The notes beneath the pieces were generated by a model. That model had not been told where the DNA came from. It made no database searches and saw only the letters and a program-made list of their open reading frames with translations. A stretch of 64,000 nt of DNA from Sporosarcina sp. BI001-red (GTDB taxonomy: Bacteria > Bacillota > Bacilli > Bacillales_A > Planococcaceae), in NCBI RefSeq assembly GCF_003384035.1, contig NZ_QQAK01000011.1:406578-470577 (forward strand), in the 5' to 3' direction. How positions within the stretch are numbered: the first letter of the stretch is position 1; every line of letters starts with the position of its first letter. Made by a program: the position numbers and the translations under genes. Shown one piece after another: positions 24,275 through 33,495 of the stretch.

Positions 24275-24439
24275 TTATGTGTTCGTCACAAGATAGACAG
24301 CAAGTGTATCACAGTAATCACACGTTGTGGATAACTTCTCTTCGTTTGTTATCGGTTCCATGCTCGGAAATGTCTCCTCTTTTGCAACAAATTCGTCAAG
24401 CGCCCGGTTTATATGGGTTTCACAGCTATTAATTTTCAA
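24275..24439 (-). CDS. CxxH/CxxC zinc-finger-like small protein (YyzF type)
   Basis: Small protein of 54 residues: [14 protein letters not shown] supplies CxxH and [14 protein letters not shown] supplies CxxC, the pattern of a conserved Bacillales family next to rlmH. Probably binds one zinc; function unknown. The frame extends upstream, but AAGGGGTGA five bases before a TTG at 24439 fixes the start and gives family length. Cotranscribed with rlmH. Confidence 0.8.
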   Translation of the reverse strand: MKINSCETHINRALDEFVAKEETFPSMEPITNEEKLSTTCDYCDTLAVYLVTNT

Positions 24440-24523
24440 ATTATTCACCCCTTTTCCATTTTTAATTCCCCACAAAGTTATGCACAAATTTTCAGTTTTA
24501 TCCACAAACATAGAATTGTTGAT

Positions 24524-24567
24524 AAAAAAAGCAGGCACAATAGCGGATTTCCTGCTATCGTGCCTGC
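24524..24567 (-). terminator. Terminator of htrC
   Basis: Leftward: GCAGGCACGATAGC pairs with GCTATTGTGCCTGC around a 9-base loop, then seven T's. A DnaA box overlaps its upstream edge. Confidence 0.88.
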
Positions 24568-24604
24568 TGTGGATAACTAAGTGGTTATTTTATGCACATG
24601 TGCA

Positions 24605-25909
24605 TTAGAATGAGTTGCCATCTTTCAGAACCATGTCAATTGTGACAGGTTTCCCTTCACGATAGACTTTCATCGTCATACTATCTCCGACTTTCTTTTC
24701 GTTGTACAAGTGCTTGCGCAACGTCACCATGTCTTCAATCGGTTCTCCGTCCATCTCTATAATTGTATCATATTTTTGGACTCCTGCGGTTTGCGCTGGT
24801 GTATTACGGAATACTTCTGTAACCACTACACCATTTTTGACGTCTTCCGGTAACTTCAGTATACTCTGCTGCTGAACAGGAATACTTCGCAAGTCGAGTA
24901 GGGATACACCCATTGTTGGACGATTCACTTCACCTGTCTGTTCAAGTTGCTCAATTACTGGGAAGGCTAAATTGATAGGTATCGCGAGCCCAATTCCTTC
25001 TACCGTCTCCTCTGTAATCTTCATGGAGTTAATGCCAATCAGTTGCCCTGCCATATTGATGAGCGCTCCCCCTGAGTTTCCTGGATTGATTGCTGCATCA
25101 GTTTGTAGGACATCCGCTTGCCAGTCGATGGTCCCATCTTTGTTAATGTCAATAGGAATTGAACGGTCTTTTCCTGATACTACACCTACTGTGACCGAAC
25201 CAGAAAAACCAAGACCTAACGGGTTTCCAATTGCAATTACCGTTTCGCCACGCTTTAACGCATCAGAATCTCCAAATTCCATAGTAGACGTTATGTCTTT
25301 ACCGTCAATTTCAACAACGGCAAGATCTGTCCAAACATCGCTCCCAATTAACTTACCAGCTATCTTTGTTCCATCATCCAGAGTTACTTCAAGTTCTTCT
25401 GCATCTTCGACAACATGATGATTGGTAACGATATACGCTTTCCCATTTTCTTTCTTATAGAGGACACCCGATCCAACTCCAATCGCTTGTGGTGTGTCAG
25501 ATTGTGACCAGAAATCTTGACCACGTTGCAGGTTTGTAATTCCAACAACCGCGTCAGTCGACTTTTCAACGACTCCTGTTAAATCACTATCAATGTCAAC
25601 GCTGACTTGTTTGGAGCTTCCTGAATTCTTTACTGTACCCGTTGTCTTATTGTCATTATCACCCGTTCCTCCCACGGTAAACATGAGCAACCAGACGAGA
25701 AGACCTCCTATGATGGCTCCAAATAATGCAGGGAAAAATCCACCTCTTCGTTTTGTTGGTTCTGGGGGCGGTGGAGGTGTTGTAGTTGTTCGTGTTCTGT
25801 ATGGTGGTTCACTCGGTGGTACCTCGTTATTTTCCACTGGCCCCGGCTCCTGTAGTGGATCAGTTGGCCGCTGTTGTTCCTCTTCTCGATCCCGGTTGTA
25901 GTCGTCCAT
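24605..25909 (-). CDS. htrC: HtrA-like membrane serine protease (S1C) with PDZ domain
   Basis: Protease of 434 residues for misfolded envelope proteins. Order: a proline-rich cytoplasmic tail (1-55), one membrane segment (about 58-80), a trypsin-like domain with catalytic His165 (TNHHVV), Asp195 (WTDLAV) and Ser279 (NPGNSGG), and one PDZ domain (about 335-430, GVVVTEVFRNTPAQTAGVQ). Position between the walRK operon and rlmH matches yyxA/htrC of Bacillus. It ends the leftward wal region and has its own terminator. Confidence 0.92.
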   Translation of the reverse strand: MDDYNRDREEEQQRPTDPLQEPGPVENNEVPPSEPPYRTRTTTTPPPPPEPTKRRGGFFPALFGAIIGGLLVWLLMFTVGGTGDNDNKTTGTVKNSGSSKQVSVDIDSDLTGVVEKSTDAVVGITNLQRGQDFWSQSDTPQAIGVGSGVLYKKENGKAYIVTNHHVVEDAEELEVTLDDGTKIAGKLIGSDVWTDLAVVEIDGKDITSTMEFGDSDALKRGETVIAIGNPLGLGFSGSVTVGVVSGKDRSIPIDINKDGTIDWQADVLQTDAAINPGNSGGALINMAGQLIGINSMKITEETVEGIGLAIPINLAFPVIEQLEQTGEVNRPTMGVSLLDLRSIPVQQQSILKLPEDVKNGVVVTEVFRNTPAQTAGVQKYDTIIEMDGEPIEDMVTLRKHLYNEKKVGDSMTMKVYREGKPVTIDMVLKDGNSF

Positions 25910-26081
25910 GGCTCTCGTCCTTTCGATTCAATACTCTCCTTACACTTTACCCCATTTTGATCAATTTAAAAGAAATATGGAGACTTCCATAAAAAGGACG
26001 ATATTATGTAATAACTCGTTCCCATTTAGGACGCTATAAATAATGAACAGCTTGAGATTTTTAACTTTTAATTTGGGATGG

Positions 26082-26273
26082 GTAACACGTGGAAACGGGC
26101 GGGTTCTTCCTCGGAACGAGCGTGTAACACGTAGAAACGGGCGGGTTCTTCCTCGGAACGAGCGGGTAATGCGTGGAAACGGGCGGGTTCTTCCTCGGAA
26201 CGAGCGGGTAATGCGTGGAAACGGGCGGGTTCTTCCTCGGAACGAGCGGGTAACACGTGGAAACGAGCGGGTT
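26082..26273. repeat. 42-bp GC-rich tandem repeat, 4.6 copies
   Basis: Four full units at 26082, 26124, 26166 and 26208 and a partial one to 26273. A unit reads GTAACACGTGGAAACGGGCG, then GGTTCTTCCTCGGAACGAGC, then GG. Units differ at only a few bases (AACAC/AATGC). It is about 60 percent GC in AT-richer surroundings, and its length is a multiple of three, so three frames stay open. Each unit can form a small hairpin (GTTC-N7-GAAC). It lies between htrC and walJ. Confidence 0.9.
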
Positions 26274-26317
26274 CATGATTCATTCAAGCGGTCTTCCAGA
26301 CTAATCGTTCTAACCGC

Positions 26318-26350
26318 AAAAAACCGCATCGCCTCAAGCGATACGGTTTT
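26318..26350 (-). terminator. Terminator at the end of the wal operon
   Basis: AAAACCGTATCGC pairs with GCGATGCGGTTTTTT around CTTGA, directly after the walJ stop in the leftward direction. Confidence 0.88.
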
Positions 26351-26353
26351 ACC

Positions 26354-27142
26354 TTAAACTGTGATCAATTCAGTCGGTTCTTCTGCATCCGTGTCATGCA
26401 AATGCACGAACTCTCCTGCGGTAATACCACATGTTTGTAACGTCTGCTCGACGCTCATACGGGCAAGGTCTTTCATGTTATTGTCACGGCTTAAGTGAGA
26501 TAAATAGATCTGGGTCTCTTTTTGCTCGATAACATCACTCATTGCAATCGCTGCATCTTCGTTTGATACGTGACCAACATCACTCAATATACGACGCTTG
26601 ATACTCCATGGATAACGACCCATTTGAAGCATACCAACATCATGGTTCGATTCAAACACGAAGGAATCTGCACTCTTAATGATCCCTTTCATGCGATCAC
26701 TCACGTATCCAGTATCTGTAATGATCGCGAGTTTACGATTTTCCTCATGAAACACGTAGAACATCGGATCCACGGAGTCATGGGAAACGGCAAACGATTC
26801 AATGGAAATTGAACCGAAGGATTGGACGGTTTCCATGTCGAACTGAAATCGTTGCTCCAGCGCAATGTCACCAACTAGGCCATCCATAGCTTGCCACGTC
26901 TTCTGATTAGCGTAGATTGGTACGCCATGCTTTCTAGCTAAGACACCTACGCCTTTAATGTGATCGCTGTGCTCATGTGTAACAAAAATAGCTTTTACAT
27001 TTTTCATCGAACGACCAATTTTCGCAAGCTGTGCTTCTATTCGTTTTGCTGTTAACCCTGCGTCTACTAGGTAGGCTTCTGATTCATTTTCTATATAAAT
27101 TGAATTCCCAGTACTGCCACTGGCAAGTATGCTGAATCGCAT
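26354..27142 (-). CDS. walJ: WalJ/YycJ metallo-beta-lactamase-fold exonuclease
   Basis: MBL-fold hydrolase of 262 residues; the metal site THEHSDH is at about 56-62, with further ligands in HDSVDPMFY and in ITDTGY. YycJ proteins act as 5' exonucleases in mismatch repair and are linked to cell-wall and replication coordination. Last gene of walR-walK-walH-walI-walJ, 13 bases after walI. Confidence 0.92.
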   Translation of the reverse strand: MRFSILASGSTGNSIYIENESEAYLVDAGLTAKRIEAQLAKIGRSMKNVKAIFVTHEHSDHIKGVGVLARKHGVPIYANQKTWQAMDGLVGDIALEQRFQFDMETVQSFGSISIESFAVSHDSVDPMFYVFHEENRKLAIITDTGYVSDRMKGIIKSADSFVFESNHDVGMLQMGRYPWSIKRRILSDVGHVSNEDAAIAMSDVIEQKETQIYLSHLSRDNNMKDLARMSVEQTLQTCGITAGEFVHLHDTDAEEPTELITV

Positions 27143-27154
27143 CGTAAAAACTCC

Positions 27155-27973
27155 TTATTCGGATTGCTCTTCGTCTTCTTCCGTATCCTTATCAAGTTCG
27201 AACTCAATCACTTTACCTTCGTTGGCACTGAGGAAGTGGTGCTCTTTTTCCCCGTTCTTTAATTTTACTTGAACATCCCACGTAGGGGCAAATACTTGAG
27301 TCTCCGTTAAACGCACAAGCGTGGAATAGCCCATTTTGACACTCGTCACTTCAGAGTCTTGCTTTAATAGTCCTCGTGAAGCGAGCGACCCAATGATCTC
27401 TAATGGTGACAACAAATTTTTCTTATTAAAATTCGCAAAGTCTTGCAACATGCGCTGCTCGTACGATTGAATCTTTTCATCCTCGTTCCACGATACCACA
27501 AGCATGGCACTTGGGCTGTGATAGATCGGACGTCCATCAAATTGTTGAAAGAAGAATGCTTTCTTTTGTTCTTCATCCATATTCCACAGGACATATTCTG
27601 TTCCGTTCAAAACATATTGGGAGAGAAACGATTTAAAATCATCTTTCTTTACTTCTTCAAGTGTTATTTTATCGGTGAGTGTTGACCTTAATAGGTTATC
27701 ACTCATGATGTATGTTTTTTGACCCTTCAAATCTTTTAGTGATTCTTTGTTAAAGTCGACGACATCTGCAGAAACAAATGATGCTTCTTTATCTACGAAT
27801 GGAGGCAGCTTGTATGTGATGTTTTCTTGCTTCAAGATATCTTCCATAGATGTTTTCGCCATCACTTCGAGGTTTTCAATATTATCATTCCGATTCAAAT
27901 ACAGTGAATACAGCAGTACATTCAATATCGAAAACACGATGATGAAGATCGTTTTGGTTTTACTCCAATCCAA
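27155..27973 (-). CDS. walI: WalI/YycI, membrane regulator of WalK
   Basis: One-span membrane protein of 272 residues: short cytoplasmic start MDWSKTKTI, one membrane helix (about 7-25), and an extracytoplasmic YycI domain; acidic C-terminus. With WalH it forms a membrane complex that restrains or tunes the WalK kinase. Its start overlaps the walH stop by 14 bases. Confidence 0.9.
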   Translation of the reverse strand: MDWSKTKTIFIIVFSILNVLLYSLYLNRNDNIENLEVMAKTSMEDILKQENITYKLPPFVDKEASFVSADVVDFNKESLKDLKGQKTYIMSDNLLRSTLTDKITLEEVKKDDFKSFLSQYVLNGTEYVLWNMDEEQKKAFFFQQFDGRPIYHSPSAMLVVSWNEDEKIQSYEQRMLQDFANFNKKNLLSPLEIIGSLASRGLLKQDSEVTSVKMGYSTLVRLTETQVFAPTWDVQVKLKNGEKEHHFLSANEGKVIEFELDKDTEEDEEQSE

Positions 27974-29294
27974 GAAGGCCGCCTCCCTTCCGATTTAACT
28001 CTTCATGAAACACTTCCCAATTTCCTTTGATGTAATAGAACCAATGGGGTTCAAATTTCAAGACACCAACATCCGTATCATGAATAAGTAAATAACCCGG
28101 CTTTATTTCTTCTATTGCAGTGAAATCGAGATCTTCTGATGCTTCCAGCTGACGTGCAACTTCCGTTGCTGGAGGGAGTGTTACTTCATAACTTCTGATA
28201 GGCGAGTTTAGTGTAATATATGGACGTATATAACGGGCTACTCGATTGTCTCCGAGTATTTCCGTAATTTCTGCACCGTTCGGCACGTCACTATAGACTG
28301 GAAGACCATTGTCATGGAGCTGAAACCTAATGACACCAGAAACTGGGTTCATGTAGGAGTAGCGGTAATCATCAGTCCAACCGCTGTGATCATTAACAAA
28401 ATCAATAGTCGTTGTCATCAGTTCAGACGGAATCGCTATTTCCTTACTTTCAGGAGGGTACGCGAAGTTCAGGACTTTCGTTTTCGTGTTTACATTCATT
28501 AACGCATGATCGTCCCCATACTCTTCTGTATTGGTCCCGACTAAATTTCTTCGGACAACAATTGGATCATTAAACAACGCGTCTTTAAACAAGGAAGGGT
28601 TTATCTCCTCTTCAATGTATGTAGAGTGGATTGCAGTAATGGGTTCATTTGATATGGCTAACGTTTTGGTCTCATTCACTTTAACTTCCTTATATTGCGA
28701 CAACCTTTTACCCTTATCAATAATCGTCTTTTGGAAGCGCTGAGTATCTTCCATTTTAACTTTGGCTTTGTAATGCGTCATGCTGACGGTACTGACAAAG
28801 TGGACTTCAGGTAAACTGTCTTCAGGGTTCCAATTGACTATGAGTCGATTGAACAGAATTTCAGGAACGTTTTTGTCTTCGATTTCTAGCACATCCTCAT
28901 AAACAGAAACCGGTACTTCACCTTCAAAATAGAGGACATACTGATTTCCTTTTGTGAGCAAGCTATGCAGTTCTTCTGGCGTTAGATTCTGATTCACTGC
29001 CGTAAGACCAAACACTTTCCAGCGCATCATTTCCTCAAGGACCGGTTTAATGACTAGAGAATCTGTCGTTCCAAATAACTCATCATCTGTAAATTTAAAA
29101 ACCCACTTGTAAGGACGTACGAGTTCAGAAATCGGTTTCTTATGTTGTATGCCTGTAATCGATACATCTACGGACTGATTCTGATCAATTGGATCTAACT
29201 TTGTTGAATATGACCAAATTGAAAACGTGAACGTAATGCTGAGTAGGACGAGTAATAGCAGGATGACGGATTTGATTGTCTCAATATGTCTCAT
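27960..29294 (-). CDS. walH: WalH/YycH, membrane regulator of WalK
   Basis: One-span membrane protein of 444 residues: helix at about 6-25, then a large extracytoplasmic YycH domain. A GTG upstream is possible, but ATG at 29294 overlaps the walK stop as ATGA and has GGGGAG eight bases before it. Works with WalI and WalK at the division septum. Confidence 0.92.
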   Translation of the reverse strand: MRHIETIKSVILLLLVLLSITFTFSIWSYSTKLDPIDQNQSVDVSITGIQHKKPISELVRPYKWVFKFTDDELFGTTDSLVIKPVLEEMMRWKVFGLTAVNQNLTPEELHSLLTKGNQYVLYFEGEVPVSVYEDVLEIEDKNVPEILFNRLIVNWNPEDSLPEVHFVSTVSMTHYKAKVKMEDTQRFQKTIIDKGKRLSQYKEVKVNETKTLAISNEPITAIHSTYIEEEINPSLFKDALFNDPIVVRRNLVGTNTEEYGDDHALMNVNTKTKVLNFAYPPESKEIAIPSELMTTTIDFVNDHSGWTDDYRYSYMNPVSGVIRFQLHDNGLPVYSDVPNGAEITEILGDNRVARYIRPYITLNSPIRSYEVTLPPATEVARQLEASEDLDFTAIEEIKPGYLLIHDTDVGVLKFEPHWFYYIKGNWEVFHEELNRKGGGLLGLE

Positions 29295-31123
29295 ACATCC
29301 CACTCCCCATCGTCATGTTGTTCATAAGGTAATGTGAAGAAGATAGATGTCCCTTCTCCTTCTACACTATGCGCCCAAATCTTGCCGCCATGTGCACTAA
29401 TCATTTCTTTCGCAATTGCGAGCCCCAGGCCAGTTCCGCCCATTGCACGGGAACGGGCTTTGTCTGAACGGAAGAAACGATCAAAGATCCGATTCACATT
29501 AGCAGCTGGGATACCTAAACCTTCGTCTGAAATACTTACTCTGATCGAGTCCTCTAATACAGCTACATTGAAACGAACAATTCCCCCATCAGGCGAATAC
29601 TTCAGCGCATTGGAAATGATGTTATCAATTACTTGCGTCAATTTGTCCGTATCAATTTCAACAAACAAGTCCACTGGCGGAACGATTCTACGGAAACTCA
29701 CTTCTTGTGACTTAGAAAACTCGAATCGATCTATGATCGAGTTGAAGAACGTATTGAAGTCTACCCACTCTGTGTCGAGCTCGTATTCGTTACTGTCCAT
29801 TCTTGAAAGTTTCAGCAAATCATTTACAAGACGTATCATTCGTTCCGTCTCAGTTTGCGTCACGTTCAAGAATGCAGGTGCGATATCTTCATTTCTCCAT
29901 GCCCCTTCAGCAAGGGCTTCCAAGTAACTGCGCATCGTTGTAAGTGGCGTTCTTAGTTCGTGTGAAACGTTAGATACGAATTCACGCCGTTCCATTTCTA
30001 TTTTTTCCTGCTCCGTATTATCGTGCAGAACAATAATCAATCCATTTACAAAACCTGTTTCTCGCTGGGTTACAGAAAATGTTGCGCGTAAAATAGACGG
30101 TTCATCTTCCGTACTGAAGTCTAGTGGAATCGATTCGCGCATCTCTATCAAATCTTCAAAGGAGTATTCTTTCTCAATCCCCAAAATATTATTGATTGGT
30201 CTGTTCAATACGAGGTCACTAGTCATTCGAAGCATGCCAAGTGCCGAGTCGTTAATGAGACTCACACGGCCTTTTCGATCTGTTGAAATTACCCCATCTG
30301 TCATGTTTTCAAGGACAGATGCTAGTTTTCGCCTTTCAGCTTCAGTCGTGGATTGCGACTCTAGCAACTGATTGGTTAAATGGTTAAACGCAATCGCAAG
30401 CTGTCCCATTTCATCATTACCGTAGACTCGGACCTTCCTCGAATAATTGCCTTTTGCCATGGCTTGCGCTTGCCTGCGCATGTCCGAGATAGGTCGGGTG
30501 AACGTCTGGGCAATAAAGATTCCAATGATGATGGTAATTGTAAGTGAAACCGCAGCCCCTCCTGCAAGGATTCGATTGATTTGATCGATCTGCTGAAATA
30601 CTTTCTCAATATTGGACTCCACATAGAGTGCTCCGATAACTTCATTGCCATTCATGATGGGGTGCGTGCTTTTCTGTACCCTTTCACGTTTTTCTTTATT
30701 GTATAATATGACGGGTAATGGAGACGTCTCAGATACAACGGCTCGCTTGACCATGTCATCCGTGGACTTTTGTCCGATCATCGTTTTCTGATGATCGAAT
30801 AAAGAGGTTGCCAAAATACGATATTTTGAATCGATTACTCGGATTTCAATGATGTCATCTGAACTGAAACCTGAAAGGACGGTCCGCAAACTCGTTTCGA
30901 GTGACGGATCGTCCGAGGGGCGTTCTTTTAGCATTTCTTCACGCACGCTAAATTCAACGAGGCTGATACGATCTTTAATCGAGTTTGTGAAGTTGTTTTT
31001 CAAGGTTGTTTCTAACCCTCGTGAAAAGTACAGACCGATAATCTGCAAGGCGAGCAGAATAAGCAAAACGTAAATTAGTACAAACTTAACATGAATGGAA
31101 TTAAAGATCCCCACTTTTCTCAT
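29291..31123 (-). CDS. walK: Essential sensor histidine kinase WalK
   Basis: Sensor kinase of 610 residues controlling cell-wall metabolism. Order: membrane helix 1 (about 12-33), extracellular sensor domain (34-183), helix 2 (184-205), HAMP (206-258), PAS (262-370), HisKA with His388 in SNVSHELRTP, and the ATPase domain (DNIISNALKYSPDGG; DEGLGIP; GGTGLGLAI). Start at the ATG at 31123 (RKVGIFNSIH) preceded by AGGA; a longer frame overlaps walR. Located one base-step after walR in one operon. Confidence 0.95.
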   Translation of the reverse strand: MRKVGIFNSIHVKFVLIYVLLILLALQIIGLYFSRGLETTLKNNFTNSIKDRISLVEFSVREEMLKERPSDDPSLETSLRTVLSGFSSDDIIEIRVIDSKYRILATSLFDHQKTMIGQKSTDDMVKRAVVSETSPLPVILYNKEKRERVQKSTHPIMNGNEVIGALYVESNIEKVFQQIDQINRILAGGAAVSLTITIIIGIFIAQTFTRPISDMRRQAQAMAKGNYSRKVRVYGNDEMGQLAIAFNHLTNQLLESQSTTEAERRKLASVLENMTDGVISTDRKGRVSLINDSALGMLRMTSDLVLNRPINNILGIEKEYSFEDLIEMRESIPLDFSTEDEPSILRATFSVTQRETGFVNGLIIVLHDNTEQEKIEMERREFVSNVSHELRTPLTTMRSYLEALAEGAWRNEDIAPAFLNVTQTETERMIRLVNDLLKLSRMDSNEYELDTEWVDFNTFFNSIIDRFEFSKSQEVSFRRIVPPVDLFVEIDTDKLTQVIDNIISNALKYSPDGGIVRFNVAVLEDSIRVSISDEGLGIPAANVNRIFDRFFRSDKARSRAMGGTGLGLAIAKEMISAHGGKIWAHSVEGEGTSIFFTLPYEQHDDGEWDV

Positions 31124-31127
31124 TCCG

Positions 31128-31838
31128 TTAATCCTGTTCCGGGTCTCGCAAGTAGTAACCAACGCCACGACGTGTCACAATCCATGTTGGATGGCTTGGC
31201 GTATCTTCAATCTTCTCACGAAGTCTACGGATAGTAACATCCACTGTTCGAACGTCACCGAAGTAATCATAACCCCAAACTGTTTGTAACAAGTGCTCTC
31301 GTGTCATCACTTGTCCAATATGATTCGCTAAATAATGTAGTAGTTCAAACTCACGATGGGTAAGCTCAATCGTTTCCCCGCGCTTTTGCGCCAGGTAAGC
31401 ATCCGGCTGAATGATGAGACTGCCGACCGCAATATCATTAGTAGCTTCTTCCGCATCCTCAGCTGTAGCTTTTTGGTGCCTACGCAAGTTCGCTTTGACA
31501 CGAGCAATCAGCTCCCGTGTTCCAAACGGTTTCGTTACGTAATCATCTGCACCGAGCTCCAATCCAAGAACTTTATCGATTTCAGAGTCTTTAGCTGTTA
31601 GCATGATAATCGGAAAGTCGTATTTTTTACGAACTTCTCGGCACACTTCCATACCGTCTTGTTTTGGCAACATGATGTCGAGTAGCATGATATCTGGTTG
31701 GACCTCTTCCACTTTCGCCAGCGCATCGTCTCCATCATATGCCGTATAGACAGTGAAGCCTTCTTTTTTCAAGTTGAATTCTAATATATCCGCAATGGGT
31801 TTCTCGTCATCTACAACGAGTATTGTTTTGTTTTGCAT
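31128..31838 (-). CDS. walR: Essential response regulator WalR
   Basis: OmpR-type regulator of 236 residues: receiver domain with Asp10/Asp11, phosphorylated Asp54 (LLDIMLP) and Lys in MLTAKDSE, then a winged helix ([31 protein letters not shown]). The ATG at 31838 is preferred over a longer frame because it gives the standard start [12 protein letters not shown] and has AAAGGG ahead of it. First gene of the wal operon. Confidence 0.95.
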   Translation of the reverse strand: MQNKTILVVDDEKPIADILEFNLKKEGFTVYTAYDGDDALAKVEEVQPDIMLLDIMLPKQDGMEVCREVRKKYDFPIIMLTAKDSEIDKVLGLELGADDYVTKPFGTRELIARVKANLRRHQKATAEDAEEATNDIAVGSLIIQPDAYLAQKRGETIELTHREFELLHYLANHIGQVMTREHLLQTVWGYDYFGDVRTVDVTIRRLREKIEDTPSHPTWIVTRRGVGYYLRDPEQD

Positions 31839-31972
31839 GAATTCTACCCTTTCCGGCCGAGTCGGCGCATTTACTTGGTATCCTTTTACTCTACCATTCT
31901 TCATGCATTTTCGCACGTTCCAATCGTTACCTAAACCGCTTAGAGAGAGCATTCATTTCCCGTTCGTCTATT

Positions 31973-31986
31973 ATTTCCCGGGGAAT
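31973..31986. promoter_or_regulatory. Noc-binding-site-like sequence
   Basis: ATTTCCCGGGGAAT differs by one base from the Noc consensus ATTTCCCGGGAAAT. It lies upstream of walR, between it and the purA terminator. Confidence 0.5.
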
Positions 31987-32019
31987 ATCTCCCGACTTTT
32001 GTCGAAATTCCCCGAAATT

Positions 32020-32065
32020 AAAAACGCTTCCTCAGTATGCCCTTAGGCAGAAGCTGAGGAAGCGT
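32020..32065 (-). terminator. Terminator of purA
   Basis: Leftward: ACGCTTCCTCAG pairs with CTGAGGAAGCGT over a 19-base loop, then TTTTTAATTT. Confidence 0.9.
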
Positions 32066-32079
32066 CTTAAAGTTATGAA

Positions 32080-33369
32080 TTATGCACGCCAAACGCTTTT
32101 CACAACGTTTGTTTGTGTGCGATCTGGACCTACAGAGAAGATTGAAATAGTTACGTCTGTAAGCTGGGAAACACGTTCTAAATAGTGACGTGCGTTCTCA
32201 GGTAGCTCATCAAGTGATTTACAGTTTGTTACGTCTTCAGTCCAACCTGGTAGTTCTTCATAGATCGGTGTACATTCAGCAAGCATACGCAAGTTTGCAG
32301 GATACTCTGTAATTGTTTCACCTTTGTACTCATAAGCTGTACAGATTTTAACTGTATCCAATCCTGTCAATACATCAATTGAGTTCACGGATAAATCCGT
32401 CAATCCACTAACACGACGTGCGTGACGAATGACGACACTATCGAACCAACCGATACGGCGTGGACGACCTGTTGTTGTTCCGAATTCTTTACCGACTGTA
32501 CGGATCTGATCACCAATTTCATCAAATAGTTCCGTTGGGAAAGGACCATCACCAACACGAGACGTATAGGCTTTACATACGCCTACGACATGATCGATCT
32601 TTGTCGGACCAACACCAGAACCAATTGTTACCCCACCTGCAACTGGGTTGGATGATGTAACAAATGGATACGTACCTTGGTCAATATCGAGCATAACGCC
32701 TTGAGCGCCTTCAAAAAGGACACGACGTGCTTGGTCAAGTGCATCGTTCAACACTTTAGATGTATCAGTTACATACTTCGCAAGTTCTTGACCATATCCG
32801 TAGTACTCCTCTAAAATGTCTTCGATATTGAATCCTTCTGTATCGTACATTTTTTCAAACAGACGGTTCTTTTCTTTCAAGTTCATACGCAGTTTCATTT
32901 CGAAGACTTCATGGTCAAGCAAGTCTGCCATACGAATTCCGATTCGTGCAGCCTTGTCCATGTAAGCAGGTCCGATTCCTTTACCAGTAGTTCCAATCTT
33001 GTTTTCCCCACGGCTTTCTTCTTCCACTTGATCTTGTTTCAAGTGATATGGCAAAATGACGTGTGCTCGATTAGAAATACGTAAATTATCCGTATGGACG
33101 CCCCGGTCTTGAAGGCCTTTCAATTCGCCAACGAGTGCTTTCGGATCGACAACCATGCCGTTCCCGATAACAGACGTCTTATCTTTATAAAAAATGCCAG
33201 ATGGCACGAGGTGAAGTTTATAAGTTTCCCCGCCGAAAATAATCGTATGACCCGCATTGTTCCCGCCTTGGTAACGTGCGATTACTTCTGCATTTTCTGA
33301 AAGGAAATCTGTAATCTTCCCTTTCCCTTCGTCTCCCCACTGTGTTCCAACAACTACTACTGATGGCAT
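32080..33369 (-). CDS. purA: Adenylosuccinate synthetase
   Basis: Joins IMP and aspartate with GTP to make adenylosuccinate, the first committed step to AMP. It has 429 residues, the usual length; [11 protein letters not shown] holds the GTP loop and catalytic Asp near the start, and [24 protein letters not shown] is the family signature. The ATG at 33369 ([11 protein letters not shown]) follows GGAGGTG; the longer frame is not needed. No G-box riboswitch or PurR-box is obvious upstream. Confidence 0.96.
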   Translation of the reverse strand: MPSVVVVGTQWGDEGKGKITDFLSENAEVIARYQGGNNAGHTIIFGGETYKLHLVPSGIFYKDKTSVIGNGMVVDPKALVGELKGLQDRGVHTDNLRISNRAHVILPYHLKQDQVEEESRGENKIGTTGKGIGPAYMDKAARIGIRMADLLDHEVFEMKLRMNLKEKNRLFEKMYDTEGFNIEDILEEYYGYGQELAKYVTDTSKVLNDALDQARRVLFEGAQGVMLDIDQGTYPFVTSSNPVAGGVTIGSGVGPTKIDHVVGVCKAYTSRVGDGPFPTELFDEIGDQIRTVGKEFGTTTGRPRRIGWFDSVVIRHARRVSGLTDLSVNSIDVLTGLDTVKICTAYEYKGETITEYPANLRMLAECTPIYEELPGWTEDVTNCKSLDELPENARHYLERVSQLTDVTISIFSVGPDRTQTNVVKSVWRA

Positions 33370-33447
33370 TATCAGCACCTCCGCTGGATGCATAAGCATC
33401 CTCATTCAAACAGCTATTATTGTACCAAGCTTTGTGGTCTGCGTCAA

Positions 33448-33495
33448 GAAAAAACACGAACGTTGGAGAACTACTATTCTCCTACATTCGTGTTT
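33448..33495 (-). terminator. Terminator of dnaC
   Basis: Leftward: AACACGAATGTAGGAGAA pairs with TTCTCCAACGTTCGTGTT (two mismatches), then T's; it overlaps the dnaC stop. Confidence 0.88.

Larger units (their letters stand above)
24221..24598. other. DnaA-box cluster away from oriC
   Basis: Three perfect TTATCCACA boxes (24498-24506 forward; 24326-24334 and 24568-24576 reverse) and at least five one-mismatch boxes: TTATGCACA at 24221-24229, 24234-24242, 24478-24486 and 24590-24598, and ATATCCACA at 24242-24250. Eight boxes in under 380 bases around rlmH and the small zinc-finger gene compares with the density inside oriC. Confidence 0.7.

Noticed and set aside
26082..26273. CRISPR array
   Set aside because: Units are contiguous with no unique spacers and no cas genes nearby.
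26082..26273. parS-like sites in the repeat (CACGTG cores)
   Set aside because: Only about 10 of 16 positions match parS.
26043..26357. 104-residue ORF made of the 42-bp repeat
   Set aside because: Open only because the unit length is divisible by three and lacks stops; other frames on both strands are equally open, with no Shine-Dalgarno.
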